DNA of 64,000 bases from Ceratothoa steindachneri (GCA_963969495.1 OZ018333.1:86221256-86285255); one strand, 5' to 3'; shown: positions 43,338 to 53,769, numbered from the stretch's first letter. Notes: generated by a model from the sequence alone, not told the origin. A program made the numbers and translations.

Positions 43338-44350
43338 AACTCTATAATTGTATTACGTGATATTACGTGATTTTTTGAAATTTTTGAAAATAAGTTTTTG
43401 GTCTTAGTTTGAATATGACTTGGGGTGTTTTTGAAAAAAGAAGGGTTAAGATAGTTAAAAAGGTTAGGAAAGGGTATTGAAAAGGTTGTTTTGAAATACA
43501 ACTACAAATACGAATATATAAAACAATGAAAATAAAGTAAATTAGGAAATTATTTTAACAATTAACTGAAGGTGTTGAAATTACAAAAATGATAATAGAG
43601 AATATAGATCGAAAAATTAAAAATTTAAAAGTAGGCTATTTGCGAGCGGAGCGAGCCTTAAACTATGAGATAGACAACGACAATTAAACAAAAAAGGTGA
43701 ATTAACTTAAAAAATGGGTTGGGGGGGTAAACAGAGTCTATGAAATTTATGAAAATAAATGTTTAAAAGAAAGAGTTTTAGAATACGAAAAGAACAGAGA
43801 ACAACACTCAGACTTATTATCTGCAAAGCGAAGAAAAAGGTGAAGATAATAAATATATTTTGGAACAGTTTGACACCCCAGAAAAGGTTCACAGTCAATT
43901 CGATCCCGGAATGGAATTGGATGATTATTCTTTTCAAAGGGAGTTCTTTGGACTTGAATGTAATATTGACGAAAAACTTGAAAAAACTGAAGAAAAATTA
44001 CTCTCTAATACTGATGAAAAACTTGCTCAAACTGAAGAAAATTTGAAAAATGAAATTAAAAATATTGACAAAAACATGGAAAAGCTGGAAAATAAATTAA
44101 TAGAAATTTTATGTAAATATAACAATAAAAATGATAATTTTAATATTGATAATAATAAAAATGATAAAAATGAAAATTTTAATCTAAATAACAACTTAAA
44201 GCGGTCTTTATCATAATCTCAAATCAATGACGAAAAGATTGTAGAATTTTAAATAGTCTATAAAAGGGGGGTAAAAAAGTGGATAAGATTAGCAAAATAA
44301 GGCCGCAGGCCACACCCCGCAGGGGTGCCTGTGTAGCCAAGCTCTTCCTT
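43338..44350 (+). mobile_element. Copy 1 of the 1.17-kb hairpin-ended element, 3'-truncated
   Basis: The left end AACTCTATAATTGTATTACG is the same as in copy 2 (58,366, minus). It continues with TTTGCGAGCGGAGCGAGC (about 43,638), the coiled-coil gene and the first two 3' hairpins: GGCCGCAGGCC (44,301-44,311) and CACCCC-GCA-GGGGTG (44,313-44,327). The match stops inside the third hairpin at about 44,350 (CTCTTCCTTA). A ten-base TATTACGTGA motif is duplicated at its left end only in this copy. Confidence 0.8.
43730..44216 (+). pseudogene. Element-borne coiled-coil gene, copy 1
   Basis: An upstream frame reads VNRVYEIYENKCLKERVLEYEKNR. The main frame then runs from about 43,845 to a premature TAA at 44,214 (EQFDTPEKVHSQFDPGMEL; REFFGLECNIDEKL; repeats of EKL--TEE). 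Relative to copies 2 and 3, 15 bp are missing near 43,832, and the basic C-terminus is lost through a stop where the others read on. The heptad-like spacing of Leu/Ile indicates a long coiled coil. Function unknown. Confidence 0.65.
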
Positions 44351-44522
44351 ATATTCATAAATATATTTGTTTGTATTTGTTGTGTTTTGTTTTTTTTACT
44401 CCCCCCCTCCTGAGGAAAATAAAAAAAAATTAAATAAATATATAAATTATTTAAGTATTCCTCCTTTAAAAAAAAAAACTGTACCTATCATTAAGTTTTT
44501 TTGGGGGGAAAAAATAATAAGA

Positions 44523-46912
44523 ATGGAAATTCAAGAAGAAAAGGAAATTGAATCTGATGATATTAACGAAGAAATAAATAAAAGAAAACGGCGGAAATTT
44601 GACCATCTTCGAGTATCCGTGAAAAATGACGAAGAGCAGAAGCTGATTCCTATTACGAATATAACGACGAGAATATTAGAAAGTAATACCACCAATAATA
44701 ACTTGTTGCAAAATGAAATTTTTCAAAAACTTTCAAAGACATTCATACATGAAATTAAAACAAGTAAAGATATATATGACATTGAAAGAGTACTCTTGTG
44801 GAATAAAAAGTGTCAAGAAATATTTCGAATAGTTAGAAACTATCGAGAATTTTTTAATAATTGGTTGACTTCCAGTCTTTATAAAACGGACGATTTTTTA
44901 GAAAAATATATTTCTTTATCTCTTGGAGGCGTCGTTAATTCTTCGGTAATTAACGGAATTTGCGATGGTTTTACTTCGTCAAATGATATTGTTTCTCTCT
45001 TTGTTGTTTCCCCATTCGCCGTCTCTTCTTCTTCAGATATATACAACAATACTATGATTAACGAAAGTCGCATACTTTTTCTAACCAATGTTCAACAGTC
45101 TGAGAATACTGATCGATCGGAAGATTTAGCTCCATTTTTGAATCTAAAACATATCGCCGATATCCGAAATAATTTTTTTATAAACAGCATCGATTGTTTA
45201 GAGAAACAAAAAATAATTTTCCTGAAGACCGCCTCTTCAAGAACAACGAAACCATTTTTAAGATTAGACTTTGCGCAACAATATAAATCACTTTTTATTC
45301 CCGAAATCAGGAAAAGATACGATTATTATTTTAGCGGCGTTTTGGACAATAACGACGGTTACGTAAAAGAATTATGGTTTTTTTACACAATCTTAAAAGA
45401 AAATACTATAAAAAAGAAAATTGACCTCTTCCTTCGTGGAATTCCGGATGTATTTTACACGAATTGTCGAATTGCCTTTAAATCGGTTTGCGAAAAAGAT
45501 AATTTGTATGAAGATTTTTTGAATACACAATTATGTAATTCTCAAGAATTAAATGAGATTGAAAAAATAATTAAAAACTTAGATTATTTGCACGATAATG
45601 TAAATAGTTTTTCTACCTCTCTTCAAAACGAATATTTTAGCAGCGTTAATATCGCTTCGTTGTTATTAGAAAAAATAACTTTAGAATTTCTCAATAAAAA
45701 ATTAGTAAATTTTGTGTCCAAATTAATACAAACGTATCATTCCGAAGATCAAAAAAAAAGGAGGAGGATGGTGATGATGATGGAGGAATCGGAGGAGAAT
45801 TCGACAATGACACCGACAAAGAATATACCACCGGTAAAGATGAAAGGGAAGAAAATTATTACCAATACCGCCGGCCGTATCAAGAAAAACGGCCAAGAAA
45901 GAATTATTATTCGAAAGAAAAAAGACAAAAGAGAGAGATTAATAAAACTCAGAAAGAAGAGAGAGAAAATATTAATCAAAAAAATCTTAAAACATTTGAA
46001 AGAAGAGGAAAATATGGTACAAAAACCGTGTTTATGTCGATCAACGCTGAACAAAATACTTCTTATGATGACCAATCGAACATTTCGCAAAAAACAAATG
46101 ATGATAATCCTGTCTCATTTGATGTGCGGAGCCAACCAAACTCACGAATCCAAAAAGCAAAATATAAAACGAAATATGAAATAAATCGAGACAGAATTTA
46201 TGAAACATCCCCTTCCCCTTCTCCGCCGCCTACTCCTCCTCCTCGTCCAATGAACAACGTCGATTCTATGTATTTAAAACAGAAATCACCAACTTTTCGA
46301 GATTCAATATTATCATCATCACCATCTCCTCCAATGAACAACGACGATTCTATGTATTTAAAACCGAAATCCCAGACTCTTCCAGATTCCATATCATCGC
46401 TACCACCACCACCACCACCTCCTCCTCCACCTCCACCTCCTCCTCCTTCAATGAATAACGACGATTCCATGTATTTAAAACCAAAATCCCAGACTCTTCC
46501 AGATTCCATATCATCGCTACCACCACCTCCTCCACCTCCTTCAATAAATAACGTCGATTCCGAACTAAAATTAATATCGCCACCATCATTTCCTCCTTTT
46601 CCTCCTCTGCCGCCACCGCCGCCACCGGAAACGCCTACAGAGGATCATTCTCCTAAACTTCTTTCAAAATTATTTAATTTTAAACAAAACTTTTTAAACG
46701 ATATAAAAAATAAAAGATTTAAATTAAATAAAAGATCAAAGAAATCGTCACAAAATAGTGATGAATCAGCGAGAAGCCAAATAGAAAAAATATTTGATAC
46801 TTCACTAATATTGAAAAAGAATTTAAACTCGCATCGACTCGCAAAAGCATATAGTCATAGTGAATTAGAAGAAGATGAAGATAATAATAATAATAATGAG
46901 GACTGGGAATAA
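44523..46912 (+). pseudogene. Large viral-type protein with C-terminal poly-proline repeats, frameshifted at an A9 run
   Basis: From ATG 44,523 about 410 codons are well formed (a basic KRKRRKF motif at residue 20, then a globular helical region). At the A9 run (45,751-45,759) the coding character moves by one base. The new frame is charged (Asp/Glu, then Lys/Arg) and then open in 46,028-46,912. The tail contains imperfect repeats of a DSMYLKPKSQTLPDSISSLP module separated by runs of 4-15 prolines, then a Lys-rich end. The frame that continues past the A9 run on paper is low-quality Met/Arg/Ile-rich. Function unknown; poly-Pro tracts suggest binding to actin regulators or SH3/WW partners. Confidence 0.6.
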
Positions 46913-46984
46913 AAAAATAAATAAATATAATATTCTGCGAAGAAAGAAAAACAAATTTTTTTTTTTAATTATATTTGAAAAAGA

Positions 46985-48019
46985 ATGAGAGGATCGCCTA
47001 AAAAATATAACTATCCCTTATTGATAAAACGAGATGAACAAGCAAAAGGTTAACAAATTCACGATCATTTTGTAAGTACCGGTGGAGAAGGTGCGAAAGT
47101 GTTAAATTTTAACAAATCTTTGGATTCTCGCGCCAAAGAGAGATTTCGCGAGATGATGAGTAGGTATGATAGCGACGACGAATATTCTTCAATTTCGGAT
47201 AATTATATGAATAATGGGAAAAGACAACCCGGTGTTTATTCTCGTTTTAGTCCATCTTCAAATATACAAATTCAGCCAATGGATGATGAAGAAGAATCGT
47301 TAATATTAGAAATAAATAATGATAATAATAATAATAATGCAAATAAATTCGCAAACGGTAAAAGCAAACCGGGTACGACGACGCCTCAAGATAAATTTAC
47401 AAACGGTAAAAGAAAACCCGGTGTTCGTGCTTCTTCTAAACCTATAATAATTCGGACGACGACTCAAAAAGATACTGATAAATTTACAAACGGTAAAAGA
47501 AAACCCGGTGTCCGTGCTCCTTCTAAACCTATAATAATTCGGACGACGACTCAAGATAAATTTACGAACGGTAAAAGAAAACCCGGTGTCCGTGCTCCTT
47601 CTAAACCTATAATAATTCGGACGACGACTCAAGATAAATTGACAAACGGTAAAAGAAAACCCGGTGTCCGTGCTCCTTCTAAACCTATAATAATTCGGAC
47701 GACGACTCAAGATAAATTGACAAACGGTAAAAGAAAACCCGGTGTTCGTGCTTCTTCTAAACCTAAAAAAACTCGGACGCCTCGAAAAAAATTACCAAAA
47801 GGGCAAGAAGAAGGCGACGATCCAAATTCAATATATTTGTATCAACGTAAGAATCCAAAATTAAGAGTAAAACTTCCTCCCCACGTGAAAGGTATAAATT
47901 TGATAAATGTAACACCTTCCGGTGTAAATATTCCCAAAGGAATAGGAATGGGAACTAAAGGTATAAAAAAACCCCTCCTAAAACCAGAGGAAAAGGAAAG
48001 AAAGAAACAGCATCTATGA
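46985..48019 (+). pseudogene. Repeat-rich basic protein, probably the N-terminal part of the histone-fold gene
   Basis: ATG 46,985 opens a frame that meets a TAA at 47,051-47,053 and then continues in the same frame to 48,019, so a nonsense change is likely. A restart at 47,151 is possible. Five imperfect 26-residue repeats (about 78 bp each) built on TNGKRKPGVRA and SKPIIIRTTTQ occupy 47,340-47,760. The 3' end of this frame gives way at an A7 run (47,964-47,970). The alternative frame there reads RGKGKKE and joins the 48,016 ORF, which carries further RGKGK-KEIIRETTP repeats. The product would be a long, very basic, repetitive tail. Confidence 0.6.
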
Positions 48020-48894
48020 AAATACAATCATCATTATGGGGGGGAGGAAAAGGAAAAAAGGAAATCATTAGAGAAACAACACCACCGCCGCCGCCGTCGC
48101 CAATAATGATTCAAACGAGAGGAAAAGGAAAAGGAAGAAAGGAAATCATTAGAGAAACAACACCGCAGCCACCAATAGTTATTAAAATCAGAGGAAAAGG
48201 AAGAAAAAAGGAAATCATTAGAGAAACGACGCCGCCGCCGCCGCCGCCATCATCACCGCCAAGAAATATTCAAATCAGAGGAGAAGGAATAGGACTTGGG
48301 AGAAAAGGAATAAGAATGAGTACAACGCCGCCGCCAATAACTAATGATAATGATGATGAAGAACAAGCAATTGAATCAGTGAATAGCTTGATTCTCGATA
48401 ACATGTTTGAAAAAACACTCTCTCCTAATGTACCGGATTTTGATGGTTTCGAGGGGGTTGATGATGATTCCGATTCAGTAGCTCCGTCAACAAGACGAAA
48501 AAGGAAACGTGTTATTCGTGATTCTGATATCGAAGATGATATACCGATAAATAGAAGAGGAGAGAGAATGGTAATTAGTAACTTCTCTGATGATGATCCA
48601 ATAATTAAATTTGCTATATCTCGTGTACGTTTTTCTAAATTAGCAAAACTTATATTGAAAATTCTGGGAGAAGAAGGATATAATGCGACGAGATTTTCAA
48701 AAAATGCATTAAATCTTTTACAACACGAAACTGAAGAATATGTTATAAATTTACTAAAAAATTCTCAACTAAGTTGTAAACACAGAAACAGAGTCAATGT
48801 TAAACGTAAAGATTTATATTTAAAAAGTACTTTACCCTCATTTTTCCAAACTAAACCGTTAGAAAATATAACTGAGGAAACTGCTAATTGGTAA
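48016..48894 (+). CDS. Histone H3-fold protein with repetitive basic N-terminal tail
   Basis: Residues 1-110 have three or four RGKG(K/R)KEIIRETTP repeats with Pro runs. Residues 110-195 are acidic and include a nuclear-localisation-like RRKRKRV. Residues about 200-285 align block by block with the H3 histone fold: RFSKLAKLILKIL (alpha-1; H3/CENP-A pattern F-x-R/K-L), then RFSKNALNLLQHETEEYVINLLKNSQLSCKH (alpha-2; H3 has RF-x-x-x-A-x-x-x-LQ-x-x-x-E-x-Y-x-x-x-L), then RVNVKRKDLYL (L2/alpha-3; H3 RVTIMPKDIQL). Loop 1 is about four residues longer than in canonical H3, in the direction of CENP-A. Encoded in the viral block, probably as the C-terminus of a longer gene. Confidence 0.8.
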   Translation: MKIQSSLWGGGKGKKEIIRETTPPPPPSPIMIQTRGKGKGRKEIIRETTPQPPIVIKIRGKGRKKEIIRETTPPPPPPSSPPRNIQIRGEGIGLGRKGIRMSTTPPPITNDNDDEEQAIESVNSLILDNMFEKTLSPNVPDFDGFEGVDDDSDSVAPSTRRKRKRVIRDSDIEDDIPINRRGERMVISNFSDDDPIIKFAISRVRFSKLAKLILKILGEEGYNATRFSKNALNLLQHETEEYVINLLKNSQLSCKHRNRVNVKRKDLYLKSTLPSFFQTKPLENITEETANW

Positions 48895-48956
48895 AGGGGT
48901 TTAAATGTTTTTTTTTTGTTTTAAAAAGGTTATTAATTTTAATCAATATATACAAT

Positions 48957-49952
48957 ATGAATAATAAATTAGCGCAGCACTTCAATTGTGATAAAACAGT
49001 AATATTTTGTGAAAGTAATGAAGAATGTGATATATTTTGCGAAAATATTTCGAGTTTAAAAAAAATGAATATAATTAGTAAATATGCTTGTAAAGCCGGA
49101 AAGTGTATTAGAGAGGATTACTCGGAAGAAATTTTTAACGCAGCTTTAGAAGATTTATCGAATTTACAAAATAAACATTTAAATAAGTTAAAGCCTTTCG
49201 AAAAATTATATATACAAAAGAATCCCAGAGATTTTGTCAAGAAAAGATATAAATATTACAAAAAAATGATTAATAAAGTGGAAGATAAAAACGATAAATA
49301 CACTTCAAGTAATAATGAAATTTTAAATTTTAACGAAATGAAACGGATTCACCTCGGAATGACAGAAGAAAATACCCAAAGCGGAGGTGTTATTTTTGTC
49401 GAAAAATCAATAGAAGAAGACGACTCATTATATTTAAAGAAACTTTCAAACTTTATTTATAAAAATGGATCGATGTCATCGTTTTTATGTAATGAAGAAA
49501 TGGGAGCGGGAATCGAAATATCGCGTAAAGTTATAAATGATGATAATAATAATAATAAGGTAATTCCTATATGTTTATGCACTCAACCGGAAAAATATTT
49601 CGGTCCCGCCTGTAAATGGAGAACATACTATGGGGTAAATGATTACGATTCGTGGGAGAAGGACGACCAATATATTCACACACTTAATGATAATATCGAT
49701 AGTTACAATAAAGCTTTGAGTTTTTGTAGAAAAATTAATCAAAATCTTGTTACTTATTGGGATAGCAATACTCGCAATTATTTTTGTATCTCTAAATCCG
49801 AACGTCTCCAAGAATCCTTAACGAATAATAATAATCGGAATAACATTTTGTGCGCGTTTGAATTAACAGGAAAACAATCTTCTATCCGTTTCAATAAATT
49901 TGAATATAATCTCTACGATTTAATTTTTGATACTGAAATAAATATGAATTAA
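48957..49952 (+). CDS. Cysteine-rich protein, possibly PIF-like envelope protein
   Basis: 331 residues from ATG 48,957. The N-terminal cysteine motif is C-x7-C-x5-C-x3-C (residues 11-30), then C-x4-C near residue 45. A central GGVIFVEK is followed by LCNEEMGAG and CLCTQPEKYFGPACKW (C-x-C-x6-YFGP-x-C), with further cysteines to the end. This layout (early Cys cluster, GGV segment, C-C-P-YxGxxC box) resembles per os infectivity factors of baculo-, nudi- and nimaviruses, which are envelope proteins for oral entry. Those proteins usually have an N-terminal membrane anchor. Here a hydrophobic reading lies immediately upstream but is out of frame with the nearest ATG (48,905) at a run of ten T. Family assignment is tentative. 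Confidence 0.5.
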   Translation: MNNKLAQHFNCDKTVIFCESNEECDIFCENISSLKKMNIISKYACKAGKCIREDYSEEIFNAALEDLSNLQNKHLNKLKPFEKLYIQKNPRDFVKKRYKYYKKMINKVEDKNDKYTSSNNEILNFNEMKRIHLGMTEENTQSGGVIFVEKSIEEDDSLYLKKLSNFIYKNGSMSSFLCNEEMGAGIEISRKVINDDNNNNKVIPICLCTQPEKYFGPACKWRTYYGVNDYDSWEKDDQYIHTLNDNIDSYNKALSFCRKINQNLVTYWDSNTRNYFCISKSERLQESLTNNNNRNNILCAFELTGKQSSIRFNKFEYNLYDLIFDTEINMN

Positions 49953-50148
49953 TTCGGGTTTTTTTTTTATTTAAGACTGTTCCCTATTAAAAAATATGTT
50001 GTCGCTCTTTGAGGTCCTAATAAATAAAGGTCTTTTTTTTTACCATTTTTTTTGGTTTTAATGAGTCACCCTCGCCGCCTTTAAATTATATATATATATA
50101 TATGTGTCTGATTCGTTCATTCGTTCACACAAGGTCGTCGCATACAGG

Positions 50149-51795
50149 ATGAAGACCATCTGTTTTTTATGCGAAGGAACTTTGTTTTGCATTTGCAATC
50201 CTTTTATTCGAATGAATCTTATAAAAGGAAAAGCTTTAAACGAATTAAAAAAGTGTTATTTTTCTTTTAAAAGTGGAATTTGCAGCAATCCCGAGTGTGA
50301 AGAGTTAATTTTTAACACCGATGAAAAGACAAATTTCGTAGATGTAATTTTAAAGAAACATTTCTTTATCGATATTTATTTGAAACGAGCGGTCTGTAAC
50401 GGTGATTTCGTAAACGATCTTTTCATCGAATTCCCGCTCGAACATCAAGATTTTATACAAACATGTATCCGGAATGTCACTATTATTTGTGACTTAGAGC
50501 GAGAGTTTTTTCTTTTGCAAGCTAATCAAGTTATCGTAAAGGGCGATGACATGCGATTATTCAGAGAAATTCTGGTGTACGAACTTTTTTTTTTGATTGT
50601 GAAAAATAAAGTACCGCGTGAGGATTTTACGCTTTCCGAAAATATTACCAAGTGCGGCGCGTGTAAATTTGCATTTTGTATCTGCAAAACGGAATTCGCC
50701 GCCGCCTACGGAACAACAACGACAACGAATAACGCCGCCCACATCAAATTTATCGGCGACGTATTATCGAGCGTAAAAAAGTTTTACTCCCGACAAAAAT
50801 ATATCATAACTTATAAAACCATCGTCCAATATTTCGGATATCTAACGAAAGGAAATGAATTTTTATCAAAATTTGAATTATTCTACGGTTCCATATTTCA
50901 TTTTACTTGCTCTTTGAATATTTCGGAAATCGGTAACATCCGTTTCAAACATAACGAATTTTACAATTCTCGATGTATTTTGACGTACGATGGGTTACGA
51001 GATGAAACAAAACTTTTCTACGATAACATCGCCCTGAGTTTTGAAAACATTACGGATCCCGATTTTCATAATCACGAAAAGCATCCCCATATCAAAAATC
51101 AACGAGGAATTATTAAGTTTTTATTCGTATGCCTGTACGTACACGAAAAAGAGTTAACAATAAAATTTAATTTTTTAAACGTCGCTCCGAATCAAATAAT
51201 AATGTATAAATTTTGTAAATATCTAACATTTTAAAAAAATAGCGATTTACTACCAATATCCGGCCCTAAAAATGAAACGATAAATAATTCTGATTATGAT
51301 TTGATCGAATTGGACGAAATGTTATATTTATATTTTTACAAGAAAAATATCAGATTTGGAACCGAATTCATTGTCGAAAATTTCTTCGATTATATGATCG
51401 AATTAGTCGCAAAAAGAAAAGAAGAGGTTGACTATTACGAAACTTGTAGTAATATCGACGAAGTTGATGTACCTTGCGTTATTTGTGGTACCAAAAGAGC
51501 TATTATACTTCTGAATTGTCAACATATAGTTTTTTGTATTTCTTGTTTTATTAAAAATAATGTGGTCGAGTATGGGTGCCTGACGCCGAAATTAAAGTGT
51601 CCCATTTGTAGGACTTTCATCAAACAAATTCGTTTCATTCGTAAAGTTAACGAAAAGTTTATTTGTAGTAACAAAAAATGTGAAAAGAAAGCCGAATATA
51701 TATTTAATTCCTATCGAAATAATAACAAATTGTGTAACGATTGTTTTTCCCAAAAACGAATAATTCGCAAATATAAAAAGATTTTCTACCCATAA
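50149..51795 (+). pseudogene. RING-finger protein gene interrupted by one in-frame TAA
   Basis: ATG 50,149 opens 361 codons with N-terminal cysteine pairs (CFLCEGTLFCIC at residues 5-16, CSNPEC near 48) and a central CGACKFAFCIC. A TAA at 51,232-51,234 stops it, but the same frame continues without another stop to 51,795. The second part has a C3HC4 RING (CVICG; LLNCQHIVFCISC; KCPICRTF) and a trailing C-x4-C...C-x2-C pair. RING proteins act as E3 ubiquitin ligases, and viral ones often modify host degradation pathways. The stop lies in TTTTAAAAAAAT, so a genuine nonsense change or an error are both possible. Two separate genes are less likely because the RING half has no ATG before residue about 8. 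Confidence 0.7.
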
Positions 51796-51956
51796 AATAA
51801 TAAAAAGTTTTGTTTTTGTTTTTTTTTCTTCTCCATATCCGGGATGGGAGGAAAGAAGAAAAAAAATATATATTTTCTGGGGGGAAGAAAGAAAAAATAA
51901 ATTATATATAAATTTTTTAATATTTTTTGGAACTGTTTTTTTATGAAAAAAAGGGA

Positions 51957-52052
51957 GAAAAAGAAGAAGAAGAAGAAGAAGAAGAAGAAGAAGAAGAAGA
52001 AGAAGAAGAAGAAGAAGAAGAAGAAGAAGAAGAAGAAGAAGAAGAAGAAGAA
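51957..52052 (+). repeat. (GAA)n trinucleotide tract, about 30 units
   Basis: Near-perfect GAA/AGA repeat ending two bases before the ATG at 52,053. Depending on frame it would encode poly-Glu or poly-Lys. The upstream ATG (51,943) reads poly-Lys out of frame with the downstream gene, so I treat it as a 5' leader microsatellite. Confidence 0.9.
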
Positions 52053-52937
52053 ATGTTACTTCGAGAAGATAATATAGAAAAATTTCTAGATATTATTAAT
52101 AATCATATTTATCGTCAAATTTATATAGCGAAATGTCATCCATCGAAAATATTAAATATCGAATTCGGGTACGGTGGTGTAAAGATTTTTGGCGAAAATT
52201 TTTATAACGAAAGAGTGTTTACAAAGTTACGAATTTTATATATACTTATCAGAAAATTTAAAATCGAATTGAATTTGTTCGCAATCAGTTCTGGACATAT
52301 CGTCAATTTGATCATTTTTATTTTGTTCTTCATTTGGAAAAAATGTTCGAATTGTAACGAAAAAGATAATGATATTATTTTAAAATCCAAACAAAGCGAC
52401 ATTATCGAGAATTTATGCTCCCGTTGCAAAAAAATAATGAATTACTCGCAAGAATCTATGAATAAAATCTTTAATGATATTGAAGCGAATATCATCGGCG
52501 GCGGCGGCGGAAAACTAATAAAGATGAGCGAATATCAAAATTACTATTTTCTTAATTATTTATTCATTCTATTTAAAGAAAAAAATAAATCTTTGTTTAT
52601 CCTCAGTGACATTAAAACATTTTTATACCGAAATTATCACGATTAACTCGACAACGATGTAAATAATAAAAGCGCCGCGGCCGTTAACATGTATATATCG
52701 TTTTTTGATAAAAGCCAAAAGAAATGCGTTTTTTATAGTACCTCGACTCTCACCTTTAATAATATCGATGATTTTTTTAAATATAATAACATTGCAATGA
52801 ACTTTACCGGGTGGATTAATACGAATGAAACATTAGTAGATATTCCGACATTTCAGATGCAAAGTAATAATATAAGTTTTAATGATAAAAAAATCGACGA
52901 TAAACTGATTCGCGGTGATAATTTTTTATTTTGCTAA
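52053..52937 (+). pseudogene. Hypothetical viral-type protein interrupted by one in-frame TAA
   Basis: From ATG 52,053 the frame has 197 codons with a hydrophobic segment (IVNLIIFILFFIWKK, residues about 78-92) and two C-x2-C pairs (CSNC near 94, CSRC near 126) that could bind zinc. A TAA at 52,644-52,646 ends it. The same frame is open for a further 97 codons to 52,937 (through YISFFDKSQKKCVFY). The lesion resembles the one in the neighbouring RING gene. Function unknown. It converges with the minus-strand gene at 53,203 across 265 bp of non-coding DNA. Confidence 0.55.
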
Positions 52938-53202
52938 ACTCGTCATCCAAAATTGATCATTAAAAAAACAACCGCTTGTATTTCAATAAATTAAAAAAAA
53001 AATTCTTTTTTTTTTCTCTCTATCCTTCTGTTTTCTTTAGTAAAAATACAAGTGTATCCTTGAGACGAACGAACGAGGAAAATGAAGATTAACGGATCAA
53101 ATAGACCGGAAAATCACAATGGACACCTAAAAGTATCCTGGATGGGGGGTTAGGGGGTGGTTGGTAAATAAAAAAAAACACGACAAGTAACAACAAATTA
53201 TT

Positions 53203-53769
53203 TTATTTTTGGAAAAAAATCTTTTCACAAACTTCATTATCAAGTTTACCAAATATTTCACAAGAATAACATTTATATTTCAATGTCGAACAATATAATG
53301 CAAAGCTAGGTTTCGAGTCTTTATGTTTGAAACAACGCAACATTATATATTTCCTATCGAACTTTGAATTTAATTTCGTTAAAACATCAATAAATTTCAG
53401 AGATAATTTTTGTTGTTCGATTGTTATGAGATTAATTTCCTTTTCGATAATATTTTCGTCACAATTAAGACTGAAATTCAACTTTATTAATTTATTTTTC
53501 TTCTTATTCTTCTTCTTATCCTTCCGAAGAGTAAAAGAAGATTTAAAATTCTTTTCAATTACATCTTCAATATTTCCATCAAAGTTCATAAAAAAAACTT
53601 GTTGTACATAGAAATATTCATGAATTTCCTTACAAATTACACTTTTAACGAAATTTTCCGCATCTAAATTTAATGAAATTTCACTTTCTTTATTAACAAT
53701 AATATTCTTAAATTGCGCAATAAATTGATCGAAAGATATCGAAAATGGAAAATTGATTATGAAATACAT
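53203..53769 (-). CDS. Protein with C-terminal CHC2-like (primase-type) zinc motif
   Basis: 188 residues. The last 45 contain LRCFKHKDSKPSFALYC and then KYKCYSCEIFGKL: C-x2-H-x-D-x2-PSF ... C-x2-C-x2-G. This is the zinc-ribbon pattern found in DnaG-type and some viral primases, where it recognises template DNA. The rest is Lys/Asn-rich with a KKKNKKKNK run and no visible catalytic triad. The start overlaps the upstream gene by 13 bp, so it may be the C-terminal part of one primase-like gene split by a frameshift. Confidence 0.6.
   Translation of the reverse strand: MYFIINFPFSISFDQFIAQFKNIIVNKESEISLNLDAENFVKSVICKEIHEYFYVQQVFFMNFDGNIEDVIEKNFKSSFTLRKDKKKNKKKNKLIKLNFSLNCDENIIEKEINLITIEQQKLSLKFIDVLTKLNSKFDRKYIMLRCFKHKDSKPSFALYCSTLKYKCYSCEIFGKLDNEVCEKIFFQK

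Noticed and set aside
44301..44327. Rho-independent terminator
   Set aside because: The hairpins are GC-rich but the setting is eukaryotic, there is no following U tract at a consistent position, and they belong to a repeated mobile unit.
46198..46625. Glycine-rich ORFs on the minus strand opposite the poly-proline tract
   Set aside because: They are antisense shadows of CCN codon runs; no start context or independent conservation.
47340..47760. CRISPR-like regular repeats
   Set aside because: Units are contiguous 78-bp coding repeats without unique spacers, in frame within a protein; no Cas genes and a eukaryotic context.
51927..52052. Poly-glutamate or poly-lysine N-terminal extension
   Set aside because: Neither frame has an ATG in frame with the downstream gene; the tract is a GAA microsatellite in the leader.
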